From: Corynebacterium sp. TAE3-ERU12
GTDB lineage: Bacteria > Actinomycetota > Actinomycetes > Mycobacteriales > Mycobacteriaceae
Assembly (NCBI RefSeq): GCF_019209905.1
Contig: NZ_JAHUTM010000002.1
Coordinates: 1-64,000, forward strand
Length of the DNA stretch: 64,000 nucleotides
Direction: 5' to 3'
Shown: piece by piece, positions 46,089 through 55,868 of the stretch
Numbering within the stretch: the stretch's first letter is position 1
Layout: each line of letters starts with the position of its first letter
Made by a program: the position numbers and the translations under genes
Notes under the pieces: model-generated
Databases searched by the model: none
What the model was told of the DNA's origin: nothing
Seen by the model: only the letters and a program-made list of their open reading frames with translations

Positions 46089-47581
46089 CGCTTCCGGTAT
46101 AGCGAACGCACCTGGTATTCCGGCTCGGAGGTCACCAGAATGCCCAGGTTGCGGAAGATTCCCTCATCGACGCTGCCCAGGATTGTTGTTGTGTGCACGT
46201 CACGCCCGCGTAGTTCCGCGATCTTGCTCAGTGCGCGCCGGGCGTTATCGTCAGTATCCGCCGAGGTCGACAGGGCAATAAGGACCTCGTCAGTGTGCAG
46301 CCTGGGGTTTTGTGAGCCCAGGTGTTCCACTTTGAGTCGCTGAATCGGCTCAATGGCCCCGGGGGCGAGTAGCTTCACCGACGGGTCGATCCCGGCTAGG
46401 TGTTTCAGCGCGTTGAGCAGCATTGCCGCCGAGCAGCCGAGCAGGGCAGAGGTCTTGCCGGTGATGATCGTGCCGTCGGCAAGCTCAATCGCCGAGGCTG
46501 GGGCGTTGGTCTGCTGAGCCAGCTGCACCGCCGGGTCCACCACCGGGCGCATTCCGCGGCTGAGCCCCATCTTGCCCATGGTGATCGCAATCCGGTCCGA
46601 GACCACTGAGTCGGCCTCCGCGCGGCGTTCATCAACGAGGGCCTTATAGAACCGGCGGATGACTTCCTGTTCTGCTGCTGAGCGGCAGGCCCCGTCATCG
46701 CAGATCGCGAAACCGGCCATATTGACGCCCATATCGGTGGGTGACTCGTAGGGCGAGGCGCCCGAAATACGCTCCAGCAAGTGCTTGAGCAGCGGGAATA
46801 CCTCCACGTCGCGGTTGTAGTTCACCGCCAGGGTGCCGTGCGCGGATAGGTGGAAGGGGTCGATCATATTCACATCGTCCAGGTCCGCGGTGGCGGCTTC
46901 GTAGGCCATATTCACCGGGTGGTCGATGGGGAGGTTCCAGATCGGGAAGGTTTCAAATTTGGCGTAGCCGGCTTCCTGCCCGCGGGTGTACTCGTGGTAA
47001 ATCTGCGACAGGCAGGTGGCGAGTTTGCCGGAACCGGGCCCCGGTGCGGTGACCACCACAACATCGCGGGTGGTTTCGGCGAAATCATTGCGCCCGAACC
47101 CTTCGTCGCTGACGATACGGTCCGCGTCGGCGGGGTAGCCGGGGATGATGCGGTGCAGGGACACTGTCAGCCCAAGGCGTTCCAGGCGGTCCCGGAAGGC
47201 CACGGCGGCGTGATTATCTTCCTCGAAATGGGTCAGTACTACGTGCTGGGCGAGGAATCCGCGGTCCCGGAAGGCGTCGACGATGCGCAGTAGGTCTTCT
47301 TCATAGGGGATGCCGAGGTCTGCGCGGACTTTTTTGCGGCGCAGGTCCTGGGCGTTGATGCACACCAGGATTTCCATCTCGTCCTGGATTTGCTCCAGCA
47401 TGGCGATTTTGGTGTCCGGTTCGAAGCCGGGCAGCACCCGGGAGGCGTGGAAATCGTCGAAGAGTTTCCCGCCCATCTCCAGGTATAACTTGCCGCCGAT
47501 GGCTTCTCGGCGGCGGCGGATGTGCTCCGATTGCAGAGCAATGTATTTATCGCGGTCGAATCCTGCTGCGAAGGCTGGCAT
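46085..47581 (-). CDS. DUF1846 family protein
   Basis: This 498-residue protein is conserved over its whole length with the DUF1846 family ([19 protein letters not shown] at the start, [24 protein letters not shown] near 180, [42 protein letters not shown]). Family members adopt folds with putative nucleotide binding, but no biochemical function is settled as far as I know. ATG 47581 is chosen; longer frames overlap the divergent purK promoter. Confidence 0.88.
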   Translation of the reverse strand: MPAFAAGFDRDKYIALQSEHIRRRREAIGGKLYLEMGGKLFDDFHASRVLPGFEPDTKIAMLEQIQDEMEILVCINAQDLRRKKVRADLGIPYEEDLLRIVDAFRDRGFLAQHVVLTHFEEDNHAAVAFRDRLERLGLTVSLHRIIPGYPADADRIVSDEGFGRNDFAETTRDVVVVTAPGPGSGKLATCLSQIYHEYTRGQEAGYAKFETFPIWNLPIDHPVNMAYEAATADLDDVNMIDPFHLSAHGTLAVNYNRDVEVFPLLKHLLERISGASPYESPTDMGVNMAGFAICDDGACRSAAEQEVIRRFYKALVDERRAEADSVVSDRIAITMGKMGLSRGMRPVVDPAVQLAQQTNAPASAIELADGTIITGKTSALLGCSAAMLLNALKHLAGIDPSVKLLAPGAIEPIQRLKVEHLGSQNPRLHTDEVLIALSTSADTDDNARRALSKIAELRGRDVHTTTILGSVDEGIFRNLGILVTSEPEYQVRSLYRKR

Positions 47582-47615
47582 GGCCCCGAATTCTACCGGC
47601 CTTATGATGAGTGCT

Positions 47616-48809
47616 GTGAGCACCCACAATCCTTCGCCCATTGCAGTTATCGGGGACGGCCAGTTAGCCCGCATGATGCAGACCGCCGCTGTTGAGCTCG
47701 GTCAGCCTTTGCGCCTCCTGGCTGGCAGTCCCGACTCCTCGGCCGCCCAGGTCATCGCCGATATCACCCAAGGTGATTACACGAATCTCGATGATCTGCG
47801 CCGCGTGTGCGCCGGTTCGCGTGCGGTCACTTTCGACCATGAGCATGTGCCGACTGAGCATTTGCAGGCGTTGCTTGCCGACGGTCATAGCGTCCAACCC
47901 GGCCCGGCTGCTTTGCAGCATGCCCAGGACAAGTTGGTGATGCGTAAGCGGCTGCGCGAGATCGGCGCCCCGGTGCCGATTTTCTTGCCTATCGAGTCCG
48001 TCGACGATGCCCGTGGTTTCGCTGAGGCCGTCGGTGGCGCGGTGTGCTTGAAGGCCCGCCGTGGTGGTTATGACGGCAAGGGCGTGTGGTTCCCGACCCC
48101 GGAGGAGCTGCCCGACTTGGTCGAGCGGTTGCTTGCCGACGGCGTTCCCTTGATGGCGGAGAAGAAAGTAGACCTCGTGCGTGAGCTTTCCGCCATGTGT
48201 GCGCGCACCCCATCCGGTGAGGTTGTGGCCTGGCCGGTTATTGAGTCAGTGCAGCGTGATGGCATCTGTGTCGCCGCTATTGCCCCGGCCCCGGATTTGC
48301 CTGCCGACGTCGCCGCCCGCGCCCAGGAACTGGCCACTCGTATTGCCACCGAGTTGGATGTCACTGGTGTGTTGGCCGTGGAGCTTTTTGAGACCCGCGA
48401 CGGTGCTGGCCAGCCGGAGATTTCGGTCAATGAGCTGGCGATGCGCCCGCATAATACTGGCCACTGGACTCAGGATGGCTGCACTACCAGCCAGTTTGAG
48501 CAGCACTTACGTGCAGTTGCCGATATGCCCTTGGGCAGTATTGAACCGACTGCGCCGTTTACCGCCATGGCAAATACTCTTGGCGCTGATGAAGACCCCG
48601 AGATGTCGCTGTCGGATCGGTGTGCTGAGGTGTGGCGGCGCTTCCCGACGGCGAAGTTCCACTGGTACGGCAAGGGCCACCGGCCGGGTCGTAAGCTCGG
48701 TCATGTCAACATCACCGGCACTGATGCCGCCGCCACCCGGCGTGCTGCGGAACTAGCCGCTGGTTTTATTGTCTCGGCCGTGTGGGCCGATGGATACCCG
48801 AAGGACTGA
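47616..48809 (+). CDS. purK: N5-carboxyaminoimidazole ribonucleotide synthase
   Basis: The 397-residue ATP-grasp enzyme carboxylates AIR in purine synthesis. It has GDGQLARMM at the N-terminus, [11 protein letters not shown], the ATP-grasp [15 protein letters not shown] and [18 protein letters not shown] 47616 gives the corynebacterial-type N-terminus; ATG 47604 or 47607 in the same frame are alternatives, none with a clear Shine-Dalgarno. PurE follows 4 bp after its stop. Two CTTGCCGAC words are within it. Confidence 0.93.
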   Translation: MSTHNPSPIAVIGDGQLARMMQTAAVELGQPLRLLAGSPDSSAAQVIADITQGDYTNLDDLRRVCAGSRAVTFDHEHVPTEHLQALLADGHSVQPGPAALQHAQDKLVMRKRLREIGAPVPIFLPIESVDDARGFAEAVGGAVCLKARRGGYDGKGVWFPTPEELPDLVERLLADGVPLMAEKKVDLVRELSAMCARTPSGEVVAWPVIESVQRDGICVAAIAPAPDLPADVAARAQELATRIATELDVTGVLAVELFETRDGAGQPEISVNELAMRPHNTGHWTQDGCTTSQFEQHLRAVADMPLGSIEPTAPFTAMANTLGADEDPEMSLSDRCAEVWRRFPTAKFHWYGKGHRPGRKLGHVNITGTDAAATRRAAELAAGFIVSAVWADGYPKD

Positions 48810-48813
48810 AACG

Positions 48814-49311
48814 ATGAACCCTGTTGTTGGCCTGATTATGGGCAGTGATTCTGACTGGCCCACCATGAAACCCGCCGCTGAAGCTCTGGCCGAGTTCGGT
48901 GTGCCCTTCGAGGTCGGTGTGGTCAGCGCCCACCGCACCCCGGAACGCATGCTGGATTACGCCAAGAATGCCGCTGACCGTGGCCTCAAGGTGATTATCG
49001 CCGGTGCCGGCGGTGCTGCTCATTTGCCCGGCATGGTCGCTGCAGCCACCCCGTTGCCCGTCATCGGTGTGCCCCGCCCGTTGGACAACCTCGAGGGCGT
49101 GGACTCCTTGCTGTCTATCGTGCAGATGCCCGGCGGTGTGCCGGTGGCAACGGTCGGTGTCGGCCAGTCGAAGAACGCCGGCCTGTTGGCGGTGCGCATT
49201 CTCGGCGCCACTGACGCTGACCTGCGCGAGAAGATGGCCACCTACCAGGACGATATGCGTGATGCGGTGCTGGAAAAGGACCGCGCCCTGCGTGAGAAAC
49301 TGCTGGGTTAA
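48814..49311 (+). CDS. purE: N5-CAIR mutase
   Basis: The 165-residue class I PurE converts N5-CAIR to CAIR. Conserved [20 protein letters not shown] (active-site His), [15 protein letters not shown] and [11 protein letters not shown] are present. ATG 48814 lies right after purK, and the two form a purine operon. The 3' end overlaps the convergent protease-like gene by 4 bp. Confidence 0.95.
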   Translation: MNPVVGLIMGSDSDWPTMKPAAEALAEFGVPFEVGVVSAHRTPERMLDYAKNAADRGLKVIIAGAGGAAHLPGMVAAATPLPVIGVPRPLDNLEGVDSLLSIVQMPGGVPVATVGVGQSKNAGLLAVRILGATDADLREKMATYQDDMRDAVLEKDRALREKLLG

Positions 49312-50264
49312 CTGCAGCCCTGGCTGGACAACCAGGCGTCCATATCGCCACCGTCGGGACGAAGTGGTTCGTCCAGGTAGATCTGACCAGTGCGGTCCTT
49401 ATCCCCAGCAATGGTGAGGATGAGGAGAGCGCCGTCGGGCAACTCGATTGTCATATTCGCCGACGGGTAGCCTGCGGTCGGTGTACCGAAGCTACGCGAG
49501 TAGTCCAGGCCGCGGAAGGCCAACATCACGGCCTCGGCCGAACTTGCGGTATCCCCATCGACGAGCACCGCTACTGGCAGGTCTATCTTGCCGACGGCGG
49601 TTGCCTCAGTCGGAGTACCGCCGCCGGTCACCGAGTTACCGTCGAGACGCACGGGCGAATCTCCATCCCGATGGCTGAATGACATGACCGTGCCGTCCGG
49701 CAGCAGCGGGGATAATCCCGCGATCATCGGACCCATATCGCCGCCGCGATTGCCACGCAGATCCACCACTGCACCGCAGGCCCCGGCCTTAGCTTCGCGC
49801 GCGATGCCCTCAGCAATCCGGTTGGCGTACTGCTCTGGGGTCAGTGTGCCGCCAGCCATATAGGCCGGCACTGTGATCTCCATCCTCGTGCCGCCTCGGA
49901 CCTCCGGTTCCACATTGGAATTCTGGGTTTCTTTCACTTCATCCGGCGGTACCAGATTGGAATGCTGACTCCCGGCGACCTTGACGGCCTTGGCTAATAC
50001 CGGCCACAGTGCCTCAGTGGATTCGGCGTGCTCGGCTGTGGCCAGCGCTTCTTTTTTGGCCTCAGCGTATTCGGGGGAGTAGCCGTAGAGCGCATTGAGC
50101 TCCGCATAATCCAGAACGAATTGTGCGTACCGTTGCGGCGACGGCGGCATGAGAAAGAACGGCTTTCCCCGCAGAGCAGTGCCCACCATCGGGCCGAAGT
50201 GCCACACGACCATCAGGGCGCTGATAACGATGGCGGCGAACGCAGCCCCGAACCATTTCTTCAC
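49308..50264 (-). CDS. S41 family peptidase-like protein, membrane-anchored
   Basis: This 318-residue protein has one N-terminal transmembrane segment (about 5-24). The domain shows the C-terminal-processing-peptidase pattern [15 protein letters not shown], then [20 protein letters not shown] with the likely catalytic Ser, and [19 protein letters not shown]. The distal Lys of the usual Ser-Lys dyad is not obvious. There is no PDZ domain, so it is a shortened tail-specific-protease relative. It overlaps the next gene upstream by 4 bp. Confidence 0.75.
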   Translation of the reverse strand: MKKWFGAAFAAIVISALMVVWHFGPMVGTALRGKPFFLMPPSPQRYAQFVLDYAELNALYGYSPEYAEAKKEALATAEHAESTEALWPVLAKAVKVAGSQHSNLVPPDEVKETQNSNVEPEVRGGTRMEITVPAYMAGGTLTPEQYANRIAEGIAREAKAGACGAVVDLRGNRGGDMGPMIAGLSPLLPDGTVMSFSHRDGDSPVRLDGNSVTGGGTPTEATAVGKIDLPVAVLVDGDTASSAEAVMLAFRGLDYSRSFGTPTAGYPSANMTIELPDGALLILTIAGDKDRTGQIYLDEPLRPDGGDMDAWLSSQGCS

Positions 50265-50938
50265 TGGGTCACTTTTTCTCGCTCAGCAATCTCAGCACAG
50301 CGGGCGTCATCTCCGCCGCGTACCGCAACTACTGAACCATCTGCCGCCCAGGGCGCCAGTAACGCAGCCACGTCGAGGCGCTCGCCGCTGAAAAGTACTC
50401 GGGCACCATGCGGCATATCGACGCCATTGATGATCTCGTCGAGAGTCTGGCCTTCGCATACTGGTTGGTCGGGGCCTGCGCCGGCGCCGAGGTAATCATC
50501 GGCGTACATGCGGACCTCGGGGCCAAAATCGATCACGCCCGGCGGGATTTCCCCACCGCATTCGACGACGCCGCGGCCGAAAGCGTCGTCAGTGACTGCG
50601 CAGAGCACTGCGTCGGGGCAGCGGTTTTCCCATTCCGCAAGGTTGGCGACGGTGGTGAACACCGCCATCGGCTCTGCAGCACTCAGCTCCACCCCGGCAC
50701 GTAGCGCCCCGGCGATAATGCAGCCGGCCGGCCAGATCAGTGGCAGGTCAATCCAGATGGTGTCGCCAGCTTCGAGGTCGAGTTCCTCGTGCAGGAAATT
50801 GGCGGTCTTCGACGCCCAGTTATCCAGTGTTGCTGAGCTTAAGTCGGTCCGCCCCCCGGTCACCTCGTCATAACAGGTGAGTCGGGGAGCCCCGGGATTG
50901 GTCTGAAACATTGTGCGCACAATATCCACGCGGCCCAT
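50261..50938 (-). CDS. TIGR03089 family protein
   Basis: This 225-residue protein resembles the actinobacterial TIGR03089 family, which is related to the N-terminal part of acyl-CoA synthetase/AMP-binding proteins. An AMP-binding-like start (LTCYDEVTGGRTDLSSATLDNWASKTANFL) is present, but no complete P-loop (TSGTTGxPKG) is seen. So it is probably a non-adenylating relative. It follows the AEC transporter gene (1 bp gap) and overlaps the protease-like gene by 4 bp. Function unknown. Confidence 0.75.
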   Translation of the reverse strand: MGRVDIVRTMFQTNPGAPRLTCYDEVTGGRTDLSSATLDNWASKTANFLHEELDLEAGDTIWIDLPLIWPAGCIIAGALRAGVELSAAEPMAVFTTVANLAEWENRCPDAVLCAVTDDAFGRGVVECGGEIPPGVIDFGPEVRMYADDYLGAGAGPDQPVCEGQTLDEIINGVDMPHGARVLFSGERLDVAALLAPWAADGSVVAVRGGDDARCAEIAEREKVTQ

Positions 50939-50939
50939 G

Positions 50940-51878
50940 CTAACCGCCTAACAGCACCACGATCAGTAGCACTACCGGCGTGACCAGGGCGGAGGTCAGC
51001 AGCCCACAGTCGCGGGCCTGCACTGTGGCAACCGCCGTGTGCTCCCGGTATTTCGTGGAGTAGGTGAATACGTTCTGCGCGGTCGGCAGGGCGGCAACAA
51101 TCACCGCGGCCATGAGCGCCTGCCCGGACATGCCAATAGCGGTACCAATTGCCCAGGCTGCGAAGGGGTGCACGGTGAGTTTCAGCGTTGATGCCACCGC
51201 CACTGCCCGACGTGGTGAAATGCCGCGCCGCAGTACCGGTTGGCCGTGCATCGAAATACCAAAAGCGAGAAGCGCCATCGGGACCGCTGCGTCGGCAAGC
51301 ATGCCGACGGGCTGGGCTACCAACGTCGGCAAGCTCCACGGCACCTGCGATAACACCAGGCCGACCACAGCGGCGATGGTCATTGGGTTCTGGAATGGGG
51401 TGCGCAGAATGCGGGCGAGATTAATGCCGCGCCGTGAGGTCATCAGGTCCAGCGTGGTCAGCGACAGGGGAGCGTAGAGCGCAATTTGAAATAGCAGGGC
51501 TGGCACGACGACGGCCGGGTTGCCGATAGTGGCCGCGATGATGGGGATACCTAGGTTCGCGACGTTGTTATAGCTCGCCGACATAGCGCCGACGATGCGC
51601 TCCGCGCCTTTTTGGCCGAGGAAGCCGGTGGCAATCACAGCGTAGAGCGCCGCGGTGACCGCTGCGGAACCAGCGGCGACGATGAAGGCCTGGCCGAGGA
51701 CGTGGGACATATCCCGCTCGGCGAGGGTGTGGATGAGCAGGCATGGCATGGCGACCCAGAACACCACCATGGTCACCGCGGTGCCGCCGGATTTGCCGAG
51801 CACCCCGGAGCGGCCGACGAGCCACCCGGCGAGAACCAGGATGGCCACGGAGCCGAACCCGGTGAGGATATCGAGCAC
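50940..51878 (-). CDS. AEC family transporter
   Basis: This 312-residue membrane protein has ten hydrophobic segments in the auxin-efflux-carrier pattern (FGSVAILVLAGWLVGRSG at the start, SYNNVANLGIPII in the middle, LPTAQNVFTYSTKY near the end). AEC proteins move organic acids or other small anions; the substrate is not readable. It heads the minus-strand run AEC, TIGR03089, S41. Two CTTGCCGAC words lie about 34 bp apart in it. Confidence 0.85.
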   Translation of the reverse strand: MLDILTGFGSVAILVLAGWLVGRSGVLGKSGGTAVTMVVFWVAMPCLLIHTLAERDMSHVLGQAFIVAAGSAAVTAALYAVIATGFLGQKGAERIVGAMSASYNNVANLGIPIIAATIGNPAVVVPALLFQIALYAPLSLTTLDLMTSRRGINLARILRTPFQNPMTIAAVVGLVLSQVPWSLPTLVAQPVGMLADAAVPMALLAFGISMHGQPVLRRGISPRRAVAVASTLKLTVHPFAAWAIGTAIGMSGQALMAAVIVAALPTAQNVFTYSTKYREHTAVATVQARDCGLLTSALVTPVVLLIVVLLGG

Positions 51879-51895
51879 CTGTGCCTCCTACACAG

Positions 51896-51937
51896 AAAAA
51901 GCGGACCCACCACGTCCGAAGACGTGGCGGGCCCGCC
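51896..51937 (-). terminator. terminator of the S18-S14-L33-L28 operon
   Basis: A 16-bp stem (51901-51916 with 51921-51936) closes on a CGAA loop, with G-T pairs. An A5 run at 51896-51900 serves as U tract on the minus strand. It separates the ribosomal operon from the AEC gene. Confidence 0.85.
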
Positions 51938-51977
51938 GACGCTGTTGTTCGCACACTCGCTGTGCGAGCGGGAAAAA

Positions 51978-52229
51978 CTAGCGGCTAGAGAACGGCAGCA
52001 GGGCCATCTCTCGAGCGTTCTTCACAGCAGTGGCAACCTGACGCTGCTGCTGCGGGGTCAGGCCAGTCACGCGACGGGAGCGGATCTTGCCCCGGTCGGA
52101 GATGAACTGGCGAAGCAGGTTGATGTCCTTGTAGTCGACGGTCTCGATGCCGGCGGCCTTCAAGGGGTTCTTCTTCGGGCGGCGGGACTGCTCCATCCGC
52201 GCCTTCTTCGAGCTATTAGTGCGCTTCAT
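51978..52229 (-). CDS. rpsR: 30S ribosomal protein S18 (cysteine-free)
   Basis: The 83-residue S18 has the family core [48 protein letters not shown]. It has no Cys, so it is the zinc-independent (C-minus) form. It is last in the operon rpmB-rpmG-rpsN-rpsR. Such cassettes are expressed on zinc limitation under Zur in mycobacteria, with which gene order agrees. A canonical copy should exist elsewhere. Confidence 0.93.
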   Translation of the reverse strand: MKRTNSSKKARMEQSRRPKKNPLKAAGIETVDYKDINLLRQFISDRGKIRSRRVTGLTPQQQRQVATAVKNAREMALLPFSSR

Positions 52230-52241
52230 TGAGGTTCTCCC

Positions 52242-52547
52242 TTACCAGCTGGACTTGCGGACGCCGGGCAGCTCACCGCGGTGCGCCATTTCACGGACGC
52301 GGACGCGGGAGAGACCGAACTTACGGAGGTAGCCACGGGGACGGCCGTCGGCGTTGTCGCGGTTGCGGACACGCACCGGGGAGGCGTCACGGGGCTGGCG
52401 GTTGAGCTCGTACTGAGCTTCCATCCGCTGCTCGTCAGTGGACTCGGGGCTCTTGATGATGCGCTTGAGCTCTGCGCGACGCTCGGCGTAGCGGGCGACG
52501 ATTTCCTTGCGCTGCTCGTTCTTCGCGATCTTGGACTTCTTAGCCAT
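52242..52547 (-). CDS. rpsN: 30S ribosomal protein S14, long zinc-independent form
   Basis: The 101-residue S14 has no Cys residue and carries the long-form insertion typical of zinc-independent S14. The motif [33 protein letters not shown] ends the protein. It lies between rpmG (3 bp upstream) and rpsR. It can replace the 61-residue zinc-binding S14 in the small subunit when zinc is scarce (family knowledge). Confidence 0.93.
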   Translation of the reverse strand: MAKKSKIAKNEQRKEIVARYAERRAELKRIIKSPESTDEQRMEAQYELNRQPRDASPVRVRNRDNADGRPRGYLRKFGLSRVRVREMAHRGELPGVRKSSW

Positions 52548-52550
52548 GAA

Positions 52551-52715
52551 TTATCGCTCCTCGCGGAAATCGACGTGCTTACGGGCAATCGGGTCGAACT
52601 TCTTCAGCGTGATCCGATCGGGATTATTCCGCTTGTTCTTGCGCGTGACGTAGGTGTAGCCCGTGCCAGCGGTCGACTTCAGCTTGATGATCGGCCGGAT
52701 GTCATTACGTGCCAT
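52551..52715 (-). CDS. rpmG: 50S ribosomal protein L33, zinc-independent form
   Basis: The 54-residue product reads [20 protein letters not shown] then [20 protein letters not shown] and ends [11 protein letters not shown]. This is L33 without any Cys, so the zinc ribbon is lost. The ATG at 52715 directly follows the rpmB stop, so translation is coupled. It has no known role outside the ribosome. Confidence 0.92.
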   Translation of the reverse strand: MARNDIRPIIKLKSTAGTGYTYVTRKNKRNNPDRITLKKFDPIARKHVDFREER

Positions 52716-52952
52716 CTAGATCTTCTCCCCACGCGCGCGGATACGAGCCACAACGGCCTCGATACCGAGCTTGTCGATGGTCTTGATTCCCTTGGGCGAC
52801 ACGTTCAACGTAACGGTGCGGCCCTCAGATGCGAGGTAGTACTTCTTCTTCTGGATGTTCGGGTTCCACCGACGCGAAGTGCGGCGGTGCGAGTGGGACA
52901 CGGACTTGCCGAAGCTCGGCTTCCGGCCCGTGACCTGGCAATATGCCGACAT
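52716..52952 (-). CDS. rpmB: 50S ribosomal protein L28, zinc-independent form
   Basis: This 78-residue L28 has the family sequence ([42 protein letters not shown]). It has only one Cys (residue 5, in [10 protein letters not shown]), so the CxxC zinc sites are absent. ATG 52952 has AAGGA upstream, which sets the start; the longer frame to 53198 lies in the promoter region. It is first in the minus-strand operon opposite a Zur-like site. Confidence 0.9.
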   Translation of the reverse strand: MSAYCQVTGRKPSFGKSVSHSHRRTSRRWNPNIQKKKYYLASEGRTVTLNVSPKGIKTIDKLGIEAVVARIRARGEKI

Positions 52953-53255
52953 AGGTCTTCCTTTGCTCTTTTGTACGCCTGCACCGGGTGAAGCGGCGCC
53001 GCACCACAAGGCAATAGCCGTGGGGCGCCAGCGTGCACGGCACGAGGCGTTCAACGAATGTTCAGACAACAGCGAATGAGAATCATACAGGTATCTGCCC
53101 ACAAGGCCTAATCGCTGTTCTGTGGGGTGCGATTTCGCTGGCGGGCCAAGAAACGGTAGGGTGTCCCGTTTGTAAGCACGCGAACCCAACTCAGGCACGA
53201 CCCGGGCGCCTACGACCCGGGACCGACCTGTAGTTCAACCCTGAGGGATTAACGC
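52953..53255. promoter_or_regulatory. divergent control region with a Zur-like box
   Basis: This 303-bp gap between the two zinc-independent ribosomal clusters has no ORF that I accept. AATGAGAATCATA (53075-53087) is an imperfect palindrome, TGA-GAA-TCA at its core, similar to actinobacterial Zur boxes. It lies 123 bp from the L28 start and 169 bp from the L31 start and could repress both. Confidence 0.6.
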
Positions 53256-53522
53256 ATGAAGAAGGATATCCATCCCGACTACCACCCGGTGGTCTTCCAG
53301 GATGCGGGCACCGGAACCAAGTTCCTGACCCGCTCCACCGCCACCTCCCAGCGCACCGTTGAGTGGGAAGACGGCAATGAGTACCCGCTCATCGTCGTTG
53401 ACGTCACCAGCGAATCGCACCCGTTCTGGACTGGCGCTCAGCGCGTCATGGACACCGCGGGCCGCGTCGAGAAGTTCCAGCGTCGGTACGGCAACCGCAT
53501 CCGTCGTTCCAAGAAGTCCTAA
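53256..53522 (+). CDS. rpmE2: 50S ribosomal protein L31 type B
   Basis: This 88-residue L31 starts [20 protein letters not shown] and is the long type B form. It lacks the CxxC zinc motif of type A. Type B L31 replaces the zinc form on zinc starvation in several bacteria. It is divergent from the L28 operon, and rpmF follows 21 bp downstream with a good GGAAGGAGAA Shine-Dalgarno. Confidence 0.95.
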   Translation: MKKDIHPDYHPVVFQDAGTGTKFLTRSTATSQRTVEWEDGNEYPLIVVDVTSESHPFWTGAQRVMDTAGRVEKFQRRYGNRIRRSKKS

Positions 53523-53543
53523 AGATCGGGAAGGAGAAAAACC

Positions 53544-53717
53544 ATGGCAGTTCCCAAGCGCCGCATGTCGCGGGCTAATACCCGCACCCGCCGCTCGCAG
53601 TGGAAGGCGAATAACGTCGCCCTGCAGCCCGTCAATATCGACGGCCAGGAGTACAAGATCCCCCGCCGTCTGACCAAGGCCGCCCAGCTCGGTCTCGTCG
53701 ACGTCGACAAGCTCTAA
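53544..53717 (+). CDS. rpmF: 50S ribosomal protein L32, zinc-independent form
   Basis: The 57-residue product begins [20 protein letters not shown] and ends [13 protein letters not shown]. It has no Cys, unlike zinc-binding L32. It is co-transcribed with type B L31. The response-regulator gene starts 23 bp after its stop. Confidence 0.93.
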   Translation: MAVPKRRMSRANTRTRRSQWKANNVALQPVNIDGQEYKIPRRLTKAAQLGLVDVDKL

Positions 53718-53740
53718 ACATCTAGTCATACAATGAGGCC

Positions 53741-54433
53741 ATGAAAATCCTCGTTGTGGACGACGACCAGGCTGTCCGCGATTCGCTACGGCGGTCGCTG
53801 ACCTTCAACGGTTATTCCGTTGAGATGGCCACCGACGGTGAAGAAGCGCTCGCCAAGATCGCTGCTGACCGCCCGGACCTGGCCATCCTGGACGTCATGA
53901 TGCCCAAAATGGACGGGCTGGACGTCTGCCGCGCTCTGCGGAGCGAAGGCGACGACCTGCCCGTCCTTATGCTTACTGCCCGAAATTCGGTCTCTGAGCG
54001 TGTCTTCGGCCTCGATGCCGGAGCGGATGATTACCTGCCGAAGCCGTTCGCACTCGAAGAGCTGCTCGCCCGAGTGCGGTCGTTGCTTCGCCGCGCAGCC
54101 CTTGAGCCCGCCACGGCCGAGGACTCCGCCACCCTCACTTTCGAAGATTTAAGCCTCGACCCGGATACCCGCGAGGTCTTTCGTGGGCAGCGCCCGATTT
54201 CCCTCACCCGCACTGAGTTTGCGCTGATGGAACTTCTGATGAATAACCCCCGCCGAGTGCTTACCCGCACCGCCATCCTGGAAGACGTGTGGGGTTATGA
54301 CTTCCCGACCTCCGGCAACGCCCTCGAGGTCTATATCGGCTACCTGCGCCGCAAGACTGAATCGGAGGGCGAGCCGCGTCTTATCCACACCGTGCGTGGT
54401 GTGGGCTATGTGCTGCGCGAGGCCGCCCCGTGA
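53741..54433 (+). CDS. mprA: MprA-like response regulator
   Basis: The 230-residue OmpR-family regulator has a receiver domain with phospho-acceptor Asp51 ([12 protein letters not shown]) and a C-terminal winged helix ([33 protein letters not shown]). It matches MprA of mycobacteria, an envelope-stress regulator. A -10-like TACAAT (53729-53734) lies 6 bp before the ATG, so the transcript may be leaderless. It overlaps mprB by 4 bp. Confidence 0.9.
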   Translation: MKILVVDDDQAVRDSLRRSLTFNGYSVEMATDGEEALAKIAADRPDLAILDVMMPKMDGLDVCRALRSEGDDLPVLMLTARNSVSERVFGLDAGADDYLPKPFALEELLARVRSLLRRAALEPATAEDSATLTFEDLSLDPDTREVFRGQRPISLTRTEFALMELLMNNPRRVLTRTAILEDVWGYDFPTSGNALEVYIGYLRRKTESEGEPRLIHTVRGVGYVLREAAP

Positions 54434-55827
54434 CCGAACGGTCCGGAATGTCGCTGCGGTGGCGGCTGACGCTATTCACCGCAGGCATCGTCGCCGCTGC
54501 TATGGCGCTGATGACCGGTACCGCCTACCTCACTGTGCAGGCCACCCTGTACCGGGAGGTGGACGAGAACCTGAAATCCCAAGCCCAGCAGCTGCTGAAT
54601 TCGCCATATGGTTCTGAGTTCGCCATTGAACCGGCTGTGACCGCCGACGCCCTCAAGATCCTCAACCCGGACCTTGACGCGATGTTTTTCGCCCCGGGCC
54701 GGGTCACCGGTCGTGGTGGTGTGATTACTCTCGGCGGCCCGGAGTTGGCCGTGATCCGCGGCAATCGGGCGAATTCATTGCGCACTGATGATTCCACCAA
54801 TCAGCGCATTTACGCCTTGCATGATGATTCTGGTGGCGCTCTCATCCTCGCCCAGGACATGGATTCGACTGATTCGGTGCTTCGCGCGCTGGGTTCTGTG
54901 CTTTTCGGCATTGCGCTGTTGGGGATTATTTTCGCCCTCGGTGCGGGCATGACTGTTGCCACCGCCGGTTTGCGCCCAGTGTCCAGGCTGCGTCGCGCGG
55001 CCGAGCGGGTCACGGTCACTGATGAGCTGCGGCCCATCCCGGTGCATGGCGATGATGAGCTGGCCCGCCTGACCACGAGTTTCAATGACATGCTGCGCGC
55101 GCTGGAGGCCTCCCGCCAGCGGCAGGCTGAGCTTGTTGCCGATGCCGGCCATGAGTTGAAGACCCCGTTGACCTCGTTGCGCACCAATGTTGAGTTGTTA
55201 ATGATGGCGTCTCGGCCCGGTGCGGAGGCCCGCATTCCGCAGGAGGATCGCGACGCCCTTGAGGCCGATGTGCTCGCCCAGATTGAGGAATTGTCCACGT
55301 TGGTTGGTGACCTGGTGGATCTGGCCCGTGAGGACGGCCCCCAGCAGGTCACGGAGCCGGTGGACTTTGGGGAAGTGCTGGATAATGCGCTTACTCGGGC
55401 TACCCGGCGGCGTTCCGACGTCACCTTCGACGTCCAATCCTGTGACTGGTACCTCAATGGTGATCCCGCTGCGCTGGGGCGGGCCACGCTGAACCTGCTG
55501 GATAATGCGGCTAAGTGGTCGCCGACTGGGGGAGAGGTCACGGTCCGGCTGCGTGAGCTTTCCGACGGCGTGGCCGAATTGACGGTCGCTGATTCTGGTC
55601 CGGGAATTCCTGAGGAAGATCGGCAGAAAGTCTTTGAGCGTTTTTACCGTAGTGTGCAGTCCCGTTCGATGCCCGGATCTGGCCTTGGCCTGGCAATTGT
55701 GCAGCAGGTGATCCAACGCCACGGCGGCGATATTGTCGCTGAGGAAAGCCCGAGCGGCGGCGCATTAATGCGCGCCCACATACCGGGGTCCCCAGAATTA
55801 ACAGGATTACCCACTGTTTCATCGTGA
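54430..55827 (+). CDS. mprB: MprB-like sensor histidine kinase
   Basis: This 465-residue kinase has two transmembrane helices (about 12-33 and 155-178) around an extracytoplasmic sensor domain. A HAMP domain follows, then HisKA with the phospho-His in [17 protein letters not shown] (about H241) and HATPase motifs ([31 protein letters not shown]). It is the cognate kinase of MprA. The next gene encodes the HtrA protease, a typical target of this system in mycobacteria. Confidence 0.93.
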   Translation: MTERSGMSLRWRLTLFTAGIVAAAMALMTGTAYLTVQATLYREVDENLKSQAQQLLNSPYGSEFAIEPAVTADALKILNPDLDAMFFAPGRVTGRGGVITLGGPELAVIRGNRANSLRTDDSTNQRIYALHDDSGGALILAQDMDSTDSVLRALGSVLFGIALLGIIFALGAGMTVATAGLRPVSRLRRAAERVTVTDELRPIPVHGDDELARLTTSFNDMLRALEASRQRQAELVADAGHELKTPLTSLRTNVELLMMASRPGAEARIPQEDRDALEADVLAQIEELSTLVGDLVDLAREDGPQQVTEPVDFGEVLDNALTRATRRRSDVTFDVQSCDWYLNGDPAALGRATLNLLDNAAKWSPTGGEVTVRLRELSDGVAELTVADSGPGIPEEDRQKVFERFYRSVQSRSMPGSGLGLAIVQQVIQRHGGDIVAEESPSGGALMRAHIPGSPELTGLPTVSS

Positions 55828-55868
55828 ACACTTAGCCGTTTGCCAGCTGAGTACGGCAGGCTACGGCC

